In this document: positions 42,033-53,933 of the stretch, in pieces
Layout: every line of letters starts with the position of its first letter
How positions within the stretch are numbered: the stretch's first letter is position 1
Origin: Sphaerosporella brunnea
Lineage: Eukaryota > Ascomycota > Pezizomycetes > Pezizales > Pyronemataceae
Length of the DNA: 64,000 bases
Direction of reading: 5' to 3'
Assembly: GCA_008704415.1 (NCBI GenBank)
Contig: VXIS01000212.1
Span: 21,344 to 85,343, forward strand
Made by a program: the position numbers and the translations under genes
The notes under the pieces: generated by a model
Databases searched by the model: none
What the model was told of the DNA's origin: nothing
Seen by the model: the letters and a program-made list of their open reading frames with translations, nothing else

Positions 42033-45000
42033 TTTGTGTTTTGTGAATTTTGGTTTCCTTATACGTCAAAGGGCGAGCCTCTGTTGATATTTGGGTTCTC
42101 GAACGACGATGAGGGATAATGTTTTGTCGAAGTTTGAGTATGCGTTAACGTTGGTGGTCTAGCTATGGGGGGGGAATAGGGTGACAGCGACTTTGGAGGG
42201 AACGCGAGGATGGCTGGCAGTCAAATGGTTGGAGGGGGGTTGCAGGTGATGACGACTCCTTGGATCTAAGAATGGGAGAACGGGCCAAGGCTGAGGTGCA
42301 GCGCAGCTGGCGGTGAAGGTGATTGTCGTGGGTGTTGCGTGGAAGGTGTTTGCAGTGCTGCGAAAGTTCGTGTTGCAGGATGGGGGTGTGCGAGTGCGAG
42401 TCTTGGAGCAGGTGGGATTTGTGGTAAACTGGCTTGATGGGCTTATTGGGCTTGTGGGCAGAGTGACCTTTTTTGGGGGAGGTGGCAGGAGGCTGTGCAA
42501 GGGATGTAAGATTTCTCGGCGGATTCGTACGCCATGCGCTTTTGACACCCGAAACCGGAAGTTAGTGGAGGGGGCTGAGCTGCAACATGATGGGGGCGGC
42601 GGGAGCGACCAGTCCTCCCCACGGCGCATGGGCATTCGAGAAATTCCCACTGAGAGCCAGCAAATCGCTGGTGCACAAGGAGCCCCACGGGAACGCGCTG
42701 CAGAATCTGCCATCGGTTCTTCGCTCGCGAAACGTGATGTTCAATTCGGAGGCCGATAGCGCAGCCATGGAGGCACCTCTGTCTGGGGACACGAATCCTC
42801 TGGCATGGCGCATGCGATGGCCGAAAGCCAATCCTCCACCCCGCACACAAGGAAAACACTGGTGAACTGATTCGAGACAGCAACGACCCAGCAGCCATCC
42901 CTGGCGTCGGCTTGTCTTCCCTCCGAGAAACCAGCGAGAGCTGGAGAAAGAAGAAAGCTCGAGAGTTCCGGAGGCTCAGCGCCTTACGGCTTGGTTTCCT
43001 ACCCTTGCCGTGGTGCGACTTGGTGATGGATCTTCCCGGCGCCGTTCTAAAGAAAACTCGCCATCCCATTCGCCGGCTGCATGGGCGCCGTGGAAGAATG
43101 CCTAAGCTTTCGAGCAAGTGGGCTTCGCGAACGGTGGAAAAGGAAGGAAGGAACGGGCGGGCGGGCATTCATCTACTGCTGCTGTGGCTTTGATCAGTCT
43201 CCAAAAAAAAGAAGCGTTGGCCCGTGACTGTGACAAAATATACCCCCCCCCTGCTGCCCTGGTTTTGCTGATTGACTCGCCTCCGTGGGTCGCGCGTTGT
43301 CGACATGAAGAAATGTTTGTTCGCGCCGAGGCCTGCCTATCATGAAGTGGAGTGAAGTCGTCATAAGATAGTTCTCCGCACACTTTCTCCTCCGCCAAAA
43401 CAGACTTTCCGTCCGAGACCTCTAACGGCCTCTCCGTAACTTTCATTCCTACCTGTCGGGTGCTGATAATCCAACGGTTCCGCTGCCTTGGTGAAACAGA
43501 GCAAGTATTGCCTCCCGCGCGCGTTTCCGATCGAGCCATGCACGGATGAATTTCCGCGTTCAAGAGGTTTCAGCATCAACTAACCAACACCACACATGCA
43601 GCATCTCCACCTCACAACTCGGGAGGCAATGATTGCCGACGGCGGTCCCCAAGAAAAGCTTAGATACCTATAGCCAGCAGCTACCAAAACCAAGACCAAA
43701 ACGGAGGCCGTTGCCAAAGATCTTCGCTGCTGTATGCATAAAACTAGTTCCTGCATAATAACATAACCTTGGTATCTACCGTCCGGTACCCGCGACCCGA
43801 TGCTTCCTATCGGCCGAACATTCCCCCATAAATAACATCGGGGGCCCAAGTTGCCGACGCCGCGCCCCTATCTTCTTGGCACTCCATAGCTCCGAAATGC
43901 CGTGACCGTGGCATAAAACTCCCGAAGTGGGCAGCTCTCTCGCTTTGGAATTATCTCCGAGGAAGGAAGGAAGGGATGTCTCGGACCACTCCACTACCTA
44001 CTTCAACGTATCAGCGTCCGAGTCCGAGTGATATCGCATATATGGATTTCAGGAATCCTGCAGCCTGGCAGCATAGCGCCCGCCGAGACGCTTGGTGCAC
44101 GCAGCTGAGAGTTGAGTGCACCCAACAGCAACAAGGACAAAAATAAACTTATAAAAAGCCCACAAGTTGCCGTCTTTTCCTACGAGATATGAGGACTGCT
44201 GCACAGCCTCGCTCGAGCTCGCTCATGCAACGTGTACTATACTCTGCGCTTGGCGAAAATTCCACAGCAAGTTCAATGTCCGATTTGCCTGTCCGCTTAT
44301 CTGCGTAACTACCCCATTTGTGTTTTGCCAGAGGAGAGAGACGAGTGATATATCTATGACCGTGACCGGCCTTCGCTGCGGAAGCTTCTACAGACATACC
44401 TCTATTCTCAGGATTTCGGGCTCTTTAGGAGGCTGTGCAAAAAAAAAGGCTACCTAGACGAACCGCAGGGTGTGCTCGAAGGTTCATACATAGGTAGGGC
44501 CTTCCCAGAACCTTTCGGCAAGCCAAACTTCGAGCTCTTTTTCCCTTCGAGCTCTTTTTCCCTTCGAGCGTCTTTCTCGCACATTAAACTTTCCCTAACT
44601 CCCCTCATCCAGGTTTTAGACCTCCGAACTTTGCAGTATGCTTGCCGGCGCAAGCCGAGCCCAGAGCCGCTGCGAATTCCCAAGCGGACGGCGGCAGGAG
44701 GGGAGGATGCGCTGAGTCATCGAAGCGATATCATAGTTGCGTCACAACCACTTTTACTTGCTCTGCACATTCCACTCGAGCTCACTCCTTCATTCACGTT
44801 CCCTCCTCCTCCGCAGAAGCAGAAGGAAGAGGGGGAGGTGTTTTGCATCCTAACACACAAGACGCATGTCTAATATGTCTAATACGAACCTCGCACTCCC
44901 CCAAAACCACCCTGAGCACTTGCTGTGGGTTAACTCATTTGGGGGGCCTGATATATCAGAGAGAGAGGAAGAAAAAAGAAAAAAAAGAAAGCCCAATCTC

Positions 45001-45322
45001 CTCGTGCTGCCTGCCCTAGCTCCCTAGCTTTTTCCGTGTTGGTTGGCGGCCTGCGGGGCTTCTACATTTTCCTGCTCTGTGATTTTCTCACCACCACCTT
45101 GCTTCATCATCCATGACGCGTCCATATTCTCATCATTGCAGGAATAAACATTTCCAACGTTTTTTTTTTTTTTTTTTTTTTTTTTTTTGACTTTTCGGAA
45201 ATGGGACATTGGGCCTTCCGCTAGCATTCATTGAGGTTATCCATACCCAGATAGGCACCAAGATTAGAGAAAAATTCCCCCCCTGAATCAGGCCTTAATT
45301 CTTGAGCATGAGGGCTCGGGCG

Positions 45323-45366
<44 letters not shown>

Positions 45367-45643
45367 GAGCGCATTGCGGCTGCCAAAACTTAGGGCTGAA
45401 CATGCGGGAAGGGAGGTGGTCATGGGGCATATGCGCATCATGAAAGTGTACATTCTATTATCGGCCATGATGGGAGTTGTTGAGTACAGGAGGATAATTC
45501 GAGCTCATCATGGCAAGCAAGCACGCTGCACCCACCTTGCGAGTGCTAAGGGTAATCTGCATTATTGCTGATCTCGTTCGCATGGTCCGCTGGGGAGTGC
45601 GTATTCTCCAGGCCAGCTTAAGTGATGTGTAGTGAAAGAAGTA
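42033..45643. other. Gene desert, left part
   Basis: No supported gene. An 18-bp unit CTTCGAGCTCTTTTTCCC is duplicated near 44529-44564. A T run lies at 45160-45188 and a pure A run of 43 bases at 45323-45365. The 241-codon minus frame at 42443-43168 has no recognisable motif and is not called. Confidence 0.45.
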
Positions 45644-45758
45644 CTGTAAACATTCGGTAATAAGACAATGTGGCTAAGTGACTTTTGCCATGAGGCTGAG
45701 TGACTTTCTCCACAGAGCGCAGTGAACTTTGCCACATTGCCTCAGTACGGGTATTTGT
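45644..45758. mobile_element. Short TA-flanked MITE, copy 2
   Basis: A diverged, oppositely oriented copy of 8646-8760. Shared text: AAGACAATGTGGCTAAGTGA, GCCATGAGGCTGAGTGACTT, CTCCACAGAGCGCAGTGAA and GCCACATTGCC. The right end is more degraded than the left, so this copy is older. Confidence 0.7.
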
Positions 45759-45960
45759 AATTACCTTATAAAGACAGAAAACGATTATATGTGAGGGTTT
45801 TCCGCCGTCGTCGCACACTTTTTCCCAAAAAGTTTGCCCATAAGGGTAGGTACCTATTGAGCGAAAAAGATTATTTCGCGGCTAACATGATGTGAGATTA
45901 TACGGTGGAAAGCTCATTTGCCTTCGCGTCGCGGCGGGGGGATAAACGCCTTTGTTTTTT

Positions 45961-45995
45961 GTTTTTGATCCTATTTGCATTCGGCTGCTTGCGGC
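45961..45995 (-). repeat. Hairpin-containing repeat, copy 2
   Basis: On the minus strand ATAGCCGCAAGCAGCCGAAT, a diverged version of the hairpin at 35331-35390. Flanking sequence (to about 46065) is also weakly similar. Confidence 0.45.
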
Positions 45996-46305
45996 TATGG
46001 CATAGAACATGTACCCCGCTGTTGGGGCCTGCGGCATTCTACTTCCTCCCAAGTAAATGAAAAAAAACTGGCGATAACGCGAGAAGGAGAGCAGACCTAA
46101 AGGAAATGATAAAGGGAAAGTCGTAAAAAAGGTAGAAGCATGAAAACCATGAGAAGTAAATCCAAACCTTATGCCCAATCGGGCCATATCCTTACTTTGG
46201 TGCTGCCCAGGAAAGGTACGGCTACTATAGTCATCTCCATGCCATCATCGTTAATTCAGAGATGTGGCCATGCCGAAGCCGGAAGCCTGCTCGTAACAGA
46301 GAGAT

Positions 46306-46387
46306 CTTCTCCGGCAGCCAGTTCATCACGAAAAGCAAAAAATTGCGTTGACTAAGCTACTAAAAAAAAAAAATGGAAACGGAGAAG
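46306..46387. repeat. Fold-back repeat, copy 2
   Basis: CTTCTCCGGCAGCCAGTTCA at the left and GGAAACGGAGAAG at the right, with GTTGACTAAGC inside. Same family as 5304-5390. Confidence 0.55.
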
Positions 46388-46802
46388 GGGATGACTGATT
46401 GAGAACTCAACACCATGGCCGATGAATCGCTGAAACACATGATGTCACTCTTGAAGCACATGATGTCACTCGACGTGTGCAACATGTTGGTGCAGTTATT
46501 ACCAGGAAAAGGAGGCTTTTTGGGCTTGGAAGCGGTGGGTTATGCAAAGAAGCGCCACCGGATATGGTAATGTAAGCATGAGCAAAATAGAAAGCATGTT
46601 GTGTGGCAGCGTTTATTCGGTAAAGACACTTATATGAAAACAACCGTTATATGACCCATCATGTGACTATTTTTTTTTTACGGGGCAAGTATTCCGTGAT
46701 CTTTGTATAATCAGTTCCTGAAGCCCCCCCCGTGTGTTAGGCTATGTGTATGATTGTGTACTCTACATTTGGTCGGCACCAGTGATACCGACCTATATGT
46801 AT

Positions 46803-47000
46803 CAGTATTCTTAAAAGCCAGCCAAAAGAGCCACTGTTAGAAGCCGGGAGAAGCCTACCGGTCCGGCGTGAGATATACACCTGGCTTCGAAGCCTGCAGC
46901 TGGGCATGACTCTCTCATTGTGGCCCCCCTATTGGGGCAAATCAATCATCAGCGGGCCTACTGAGGCAACCCTATTTCTCACTCATCGTCCTCGTCTCTA
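46803..47000. mobile_element. Possible truncated hAT-type MITE, copy 3
   Basis: CAGTATTCTTAAAAGCCAGC at 46803 matches the terminal repeat of the MITEs at 4829 and 10017 (compare CAGTATTCTCAATAGCCGGC). No matching right end could be found, so only a left end is supported; the right coordinate here is nominal. Confidence 0.4.
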
Positions 47001-48929
47001 GAGTACATCCTTTTCGTAATAGTCGTTTAAAAATCCTGCCTGGAGCCATTTGCGCTTCCTTCCTGCGGTCGTATAGCTAAGGCATCATCCTCCCACTCAT
47101 GTCTTTACGCCTACGGCAGCATTCATGTTGCGCCACGTCACCACAGTATCTCCGGCTCCGACCGTCACAAAATGCTGCCGGCGATGCTCCGACTGAGCGA
47201 AAGGGACGATGCTTGGGCGCTAGGAGCCGAGAAGGAGGAGCCGGAGTAGGATGAGCAGCGAAGGGGATTAAATTGTAACCCAGCACCGGGGGCTCAGCGT
47301 GGTAAGAGGCGAACCGGTGATGAACCCCAAAGTGGGGATAATGGGCCCACTTTGGCTGGCGGAGAGGGGATCATAGCTTCGGACGATAAGGTAAAGGAAC
47401 ACACAGAAGGCGATCAATTGGATGAGTAATTTCGCAGGTTTTGTGCCTTTTTTTCCCCTCGCCTTATCCCTATGTCCGTGTTAATACGGTAACTAACCTT
47501 GTATTGTATATTTCTCGAAACTCAAAAAACTACTTCCCGTGTCAACAAACAGCATATTCTCTTCTCTCTATATATGTCATGACCGCAAGCGATCGAATAC
47601 AATATGATTAAACAAACAGCCGAAAACCCAAAGTAACGAGCAAAACTAAACCCTTTCAAGTAAACTAGGCGAGATATCTGTGCTTATTTTTTGCGTTCAG
47701 GGAGCCTCAAGGCATGCACAACGACCTCCCTCGCAGCACTTTTCCGCATCTCTTTGGAGAATCTTATTTCTAGAGTATTTCCAGCCGTACATATAGCAAA
47801 GTTCAAAAATCGTTAGATAACGGTATGTAATTCTCGGCCATTACTCATGGAAACTTTTTTTTTCCTTTTTTTGTGTTTCCGGAAACAATGTACACAATGT
47901 TAAAATCGCGGGGGCGTCGCAACATCTCGCACCCAAAAAATCACAAGAGAATTCCTACAAACTTCCAAAACCGGGTCTTCGAGTCCAGTCGACAAAAAGC
48001 ATAAGCTTGGTGGTGGCCAAGAGAGTTTCCCTTTGCTAGCTGGGATGAGACATCAACCTGATAACCAGTCGCCACAACCTTCATACATGCCAGCAGACCC
48101 AACGAAGCGGCATTTTGAACCCCACCACAATAATTCCAGACCCAGCCCTGCAACGCGCAGTCAGTGACGTCGGCTCTTAACACACACCGCGTTCCCAAAA
48201 CCGAGTGAACCACAAAAAATAGCCCTGCCCAGGAGAAACCCCAATCATGGGGGTTGCCGCTCAGCTAGGTAATGTACCTACTTAAATGGGCGGCAGAAGC
48301 GGGAGGTATGTACTTAAGTCGAATCTCCAAAGCAACCAAAGGTTATGGAGTAAGATATGTGATGGCACTGATGGGCCGAGTTATATCCCATGAAGCGCTG
48401 TCACTTGCGAGGCTTCCACACGCCAACTGCTGAATAGCCAAGTGGATAGCCCCGTCGTTCCTTCCTGACGCCAAATACATACATACGTGGTTTCTCGCCT
48501 GGCATGAATCCACGGCCCATCACTCAGGGTCAGGAAGGCTTGGGGAGAAGACTCGGAGCACACACACGCGGCCGCGCATCTTCAATTCGAAGTGTCCGCT
48601 TTATAGCTGTTTGCAATCCAAAGATCCCAGACATGCATGGTCACTGGTTTTGAATTAAGGCCTCCACTATTATTAACAGGCAGGCCCCCGGCCGCTTCGC
48701 GATGCTTCGGGCGTAGATAGCGATTCAAGCCTGAGTGGGGGTAGTTACTCTTTTCCCACCAATGCTTTCGTTGAATTGCGCATTCCACCATCAGACCACA
48801 GGGTATGCTATATCGAGTGCTTTTCATGACCGCAAAAAGTCCTGGCTAACCCACAAAACTCCACACAACAGACGCCATTCATGATTTAAATTTCGCAGCG
48901 CCCAACGAACAAAACAATCCCTTGAGAAA

Positions 48930-48961
<32 letters not shown>

Positions 48962-49022
48962 CACTAGAAAATTTGAATTTCATACACGCCGACCCAGGTG
49001 AGAAAGCAATGACAAAGAAAAC
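47001..49022. other. Gene desert, right part
   Basis: No supported gene. A plus-strand hairpin repeat (GTCATGACCGCAAGCGATCG, then AATACAATATGATTAAAC) is at about 47576-47622. An AAAAT-type microsatellite lies at 48928-48963. The end is the 3' flank of HIR1. Confidence 0.45.
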
Positions 49023-52000
49023 CTATAGGACCTCATCATCCGTCTCCATAATCCCGAGCATCCTCGCATAGGGTAACAAAATCCTCTGAAGGTCTCTATG
49101 TTTACCTTTATCGCAATATTATTAGTTTCTGCTTGGACTAGAATTTGGAATTTGTGGCTTACCGATAGCGGTCAAGACCTGCTTCAGCAGGTCCCTCTTG
49201 TTCCACCCACAAATCTCCTCCTCTGCGTCATCACCCTCTTCACCTTCCGCCACATCCAGCGGTCCCATGAGGTCTCTACACAGCTCCTCAACCTTGCCCT
49301 TCATGTTCTCCGCGGCGATCCTGCGCGCATAGGTGAGGAGGTAAGTCTTGAACTCGTCCTGAGCGCCGAGGGCGATGGCGGCCGCCATACGGTTCTCCAA
49401 GTGTGCGACCGAGACCGCGGTCTCAAAGCCCTCAAAGCCCTCACGCGAAAGACACTGTCTGACGATTCTCTGCAAGAACCTTCCTCTGCCTTGCAGGAGG
49501 ACCTCATTGGTAGTCCTTCGCTCCAGCCAGGGGATGATACCGGCCGACCGCGCAGGTTTTGCGTTAGCAAGAGGCTCCGCGGCAGCAGCTGAGGGCCGCA
49601 CTGTGTTGGAGTCCCAATACTGACTCCCGACGGCCCACCACGCTTCCGTTAACTTCTGCCAGATACATAGATCACGCGAGTAGGAGTATCCGTCACCGTT
49701 GGTGAGGGAGACTACCATGGTGCCTTCCGAGTTTACGCCAGCATCGAGGATGGCCTCGGCTTTAGTGAGGCCTTCAATTTTGACGTAAGTGTTGGCACAG
49801 TCTAGGACCGGTGCGAGCGACACTGGAGGGTGCAGCGCTTTGGCAGTCTTGATGTTCCAGACATGGGCGATACCGATGGAGGTGATGCACATCAGGAACC
49901 AGCCACGGCAGTCAAGAAAGCACGGTTGCGCCTCTGTGACGAGCGTGTTGAGCATGCGTCTGCCCAAGGGGGTGAAGACGTGGAGACTGCCATCTTCGCA
50001 TGCAGCGCACCAGAAGTTCGAGTTTCCGGTGACGAGTAGGACTGGTTTCTGGAGGAAGTCAACCCAGAGGGCTTGGCCGCCGCGGGAGATGGTCAATCTT
50101 GTGGGCTCTCGAGAATTTTTAGCCTCGAACACGATGTCGGTGCTGGCGGGACCGGTGCTGGTGCTCGAACTTCCTGCGTTGACGCCGGGAATGTTTGCAG
50201 AGGGATCGCCATTTGCATCGATGACGCGAGTCACGAAGGTCCGCAATTTTGGCACTGCTAGGCGGATCTGGGAGACAGACGCGGCAGGGGAGATGACTGC
50301 TGGTCGGATGAACTCTGGGGCCCCGATAGATGCCTTTGCATCACCAGATTGGAGCACAGCGATACGCTTGCCGTTGGCAGCAGGTTCGGGCTGCTCTTCC
50401 CCATCTACAGGCTCGACAGCTTTGCGCTTGTTGCCAATGATGAGGGCCGACATGCCACCCTTCGGGAGTCCATCATATGGCCGAGAGAGATCCAAAGTGG
50501 TCTTTGGATCCAGGTTAGTGGCGGAACCGGAACCTGCAGCCGATGCCCTGAGCAACTGCGCGTTAGGCAAATTAGAGAGGTGGCCACCTCCCGTAGAGAC
50601 CAGTAGTGGCGCAACTCGTCTCTTCCCCTCCTTTGTGATAGTGACCTTCTGTGTGAAGGGTTTGTTCTCTGCGGGCTCCGGGGCTGCTGCTGGTGGTGGT
50701 GCCTCCGGCGCAGCTGGTTGTGCCTGCCACTGTGGTCCCATGGCTGCTCCAGTGTTGGCCATCGGTATATCACCATTCGTGCCGTTCTGACCATCCATCA
50801 TTAACGCCCCCATCTTACTCTCGACTTCCCGCCGTTCGCTCGCCTTGGACATCATTTCAAGTCTCATACTATCAGGTCCTTCAGGGAGCGTGGCACCCTT
50901 TCTTCCAGCACCGTACTTTTGCAGTGAGCGTTCGTTCTCCTCAAGCGGTAGGACATAGCCCAGATCTCCCTCCTGGAAAGAGGCACACATGATGAGACCG
51001 TCAAGCGAAGAAAAGAATAGACTGTTGCCATCTGGGCTCCATGCGATGTCGGAGATCGTCTTCGTGGAAACCTCCTGGATTATCAAGAGTGGACGCGGAT
51101 TAGACGTGTTCCAAATCGAGAGCGCTTTGTCTTGACCGCCGCAAGCAATAACTGTGACGGGATTCGATGGCGGTTCCACGCCGGGCTTTGTCACCGAAAA
51201 CATTCGGGGTGCAAATGCACAAACCTCAACAGGGCCCTCATGGCCAATGAGGTTAATGTCGCTGCTCCAGTTCCCACGATTAATGATAGCCACAGAGCTG
51301 ACGGGTCCGTTGACGGCGTTCGAAGCTGCAATATGAGCTCCATCGGGGGACCAGGAGCATCTCCGGAAGTAGGTGGTTAGGGGAGAATCGTTGAATGGGT
51401 ATTGTATTGTGGTTTCAAAGCTGAAATTTCCAGCCTGATCGGCAGAGGTTGCGTTACTCGCAGGTGACGTGAAACGGTGAATTTTGACCGTCCGGTCGTC
51501 GCTGGCGGTTGCGAAATACTTGTTTGCCGGGTCAAAGGCCAATCCCTTTACGTGCGACTGGTGAACATCGATCCGCTTCAACCGTTCGAAGGACGTGCCC
51601 GACCACACGATGACCTTTGAATCCAAGCCTACTGACACCAACACCGAAGAATCGGCAGACCAGCTAAGGTCTTGGACGTCGTTTTCGTGTCCGGCGAGTC
51701 GCCGATGCGTTCTCCACACCTCGGTTTGAGCCTCTCCCCCACCAAAAACTGGGCGTGCGGTAGCAGTTTGATCTCGCTCGTATACCAACACGATTTTATC
51801 GTCCGACCCCGAAGCCAAGTAGCGGTTATTACCCGAGAAGCGCACGGTAAGAACGGCACCCGAATGGTGCGACAGCGAACATAGCTGCTTGGGGATCTTC
51901 ACTTCTTGTTGGGTGTCGCTCTGGAATACAGCTTTCGTTGACCAGATTCGCACCTGGCAGTCTGAAGGAGCGACATCGTCAGCGCATAAATGGTTGTTTG

Positions 52001-52208
52001 GTCAATCTCTAACGGTACGAACCTAAACCTCCGGAAGCCAGTCGCTTCCCGTCCGGAGAGACATGGACCGAGTAAACTTCGCACGAGTTTCCACCGCCTG
52101 TGCACAGGTAAGCAGGTGAGGTCAGCCCGAAAAAACTACGATTCTCGCTGTGACGCGTGAAAGGCACATACTGGAGTGGGTAAGCCACTGGGGCTTGATG
52201 AAATGCAT
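49023..52208 (-). CDS. HIR1: Histone chaperone Hir1/HIRA
   Basis: Exons 52208-52172, 52097-52023, 51961-49163 and 49105-49023 give 997 residues in consistent phase. The first exons supply MHFIKPQWLTHS and the first WD strand (CEVYSVHVSPDGKRLASGG). Seven WD40 repeats follow (about residues 1-400), then a low-complexity linker, then the Asf1-binding B motif near residue 475 (TITKEGKRRVAPLLVS), and the HIRA C-terminal domain (LVTEAQPCFLDCRGWF and onward), ending KHRDLQRILLPYARMLGIME. The HIR complex deposits H3-H4 outside S phase and represses histone genes. The last intron is 57 nt with a plain AAAG acceptor. The gene is divergent from RPL15, with 345 bp between the two start codons. Confidence 0.95.
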
Positions 52209-52553
52209 TGTCGATTCGAAGGATCGACCCACAGCAGAAGCGATTGAGGGCGGCGGCGGCGGTAGTGGTGATGGTGGTGGTGGTGGTGGTAGTGGTGGCG
52301 GCGGTGAGAAGGGCGTTGTTCGTTCGCAGACGCTTTCAATTTCAACTTTCGAGCCGGGAGACGTGTTTACCCCAGCTAACTATCGATCGCTTGAGCCGCA
52401 CTCTGCCTCTAAAAAGGCCGCCAAGAAAAACGGCAGTCTAGGATGATTCTTCTGCATCACCCCCCTCACTCTGCCCCTCACAAGCACACCACACCCACTC
52501 CCGTACCCACTATCTACCCAATCAACACAACTCAGCTCAACCCATCGTCTACA
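52209..52553. promoter_or_regulatory. Divergent promoter region HIR1/RPL15
   Basis: 345 bp between the two ATGs. It contains a GGT/GGC triplet repeat at about 52250-52306 and a CCACACC/CACCCCCC-rich part nearest RPL15. No defined transcription-factor site can be assigned with confidence. Confidence 0.45.
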
Positions 52554-53570
52554 ATGGGTGCCTACAAGTACGTCGAAGAGTTCTGGAAGAAGAAACAGTC
52601 CGATCCCATGCGCTTCCTGCTCCGCGTGCGCTGCTGGGAGTATCGTCACCTCGACGTCATCCATCGTGCCTCTCGTCCCTCACGTCCTGACAAGGCCCGG
52701 CGTCTGGGATACAAGAAGAAGCAGGGCTTCTTGATCTATCGCGTTCGCGTGCGCCGTGGTAACCGCAAGAAGCCGGTTCCGGTATATACTGACTCACGTG
52801 TCCGCCTTCACGTTCAGAACTGACACCAGAGCAGAAGGGAATCACCTATGGAAAGCCCGTCCACCAGGGGTTAGTGCTGACCTCCCTCTTCCTCTGTGAC
52901 CGTTAAGATGAGAGGTATGGAGTTGTCAGCGCTGTCTGGGACTTGATGTTCTCTTTGTGAGTCCAAGTCCTAGACGCCGAGTCTCGAGGCAAGTTTCTGC
53001 ACGTCTTTCTCGCCGCCTGCACAGAAACTGATTGTATCTTCAGAACGGGCAGGCCTTACCTGTGCAAGGCCTTGCTGAGACGACCGGCTCCACACAAACT
53101 CTACTGGGATTGTTGAGATTTCGAATCGGTTGCTGACATTTTGGTCTAGTGTTAACCAGCTCAAGCCTGAGAAGTCCAGGCAAGCCGTGGCCGAAGAGCG
53201 TGTCGGCAGACGATGCCGAAACTTGCGTGTCTTGAGTCAGTTTCCTGCGGACACTCGGCACCGTGTGTGTGTGTGTGACTGACCGTTCGATGCAGACTCT
53301 TATTGGGTCAACCAGGATGCCTGCTGGAAGTACTTCGAGGTTATTCTCGTTGATCCTTTCCACAAGGCAATCCGCCGCGACCCCAGAATGAACTGGATCT
53401 GCTACCCCCAGCAGAAGCGTCGTGAGTGTAGGGGAAAGACTTCGGCTGGCAAGAAATACCGCGGAGTCGGCAAAGGCCACGGCAAGGGTCACTTGTACAA
53501 CAATACCTCTGGTGGCCGTCGCAAGACCTGGAAGCGCCACAACACTTTGCAGGTGCACCGTTACCGTTAG
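52554..53570 (+). CDS. RPL15: 60S ribosomal protein L15 (eL15)
   Basis: Four exons: 52554-52781, 52835-52869, 53150-53235 and 53296-53570, giving 207 residues. Introns are 53, 280 and 60 nt, with GTATAT, GTTAGT and GTCAGT donors and CAG or TAG acceptors; GCTGAC branch sites are visible. The product is colinear with yeast Rpl15 throughout: [77 protein letters not shown], and the C-terminal [18 protein letters not shown]. eL15 is a core large-subunit protein. The long second intron is unusual against the others in the window. Confidence 0.97.
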
Positions 53571-53933
53571 ATACAACTCTGCTGGTTGCTCCCGGTCGGC
53601 GGTGGTTTACGTGTTTCACTCATCAGTGGGAAAAACTGGCTTGGATTAGGGTTTTAGGCGTTCAGTGCTTTTTTAATGAAAAACAAAAGACAGTCGATTT
53701 ATATATAGTGGCTAAAGTTGACAAATTTTGCAATGCAACTGTTGGGTTGAAATCTCTGTCCTCTTGGATCTTCGCCAAAATGACGCGATGACGGTCTTCC
53801 CCCACTCCAAAAGTTTGCCCCGCCAAACCTTAACAACGCAACACCTGCGACCTCCGACTCTACCACCTCCCACAGCTTCCAGCTCTACCGCCATCATCAC
53901 ACCGCCGCCACCACGACCGCCGCCGCCACCAAA
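53571..53933. other. Spacer RPL15 to glutaredoxin
   Basis: 3' flank of RPL15 followed by a CCA/CCG-rich leader. No separate gene. Confidence 0.4.

Noticed and set aside
42443..43168. 241-codon minus-strand open frame
   Set aside because: Length is unusual, but the composition is Arg/Ser/His-rich and patternless, with no start context, intron or domain; likely chance.
45323..45365. 43-base A run as a poly(A) tail of a retrogene
   Set aside because: No coding or LINE/SINE sequence is recognisable immediately upstream on either strand; similar runs are frequent in this window.
49789..50790. 333-codon open frame on the plus strand
   Set aside because: Antisense of HIR1, which is confirmed by WD40 and HIRA motifs.
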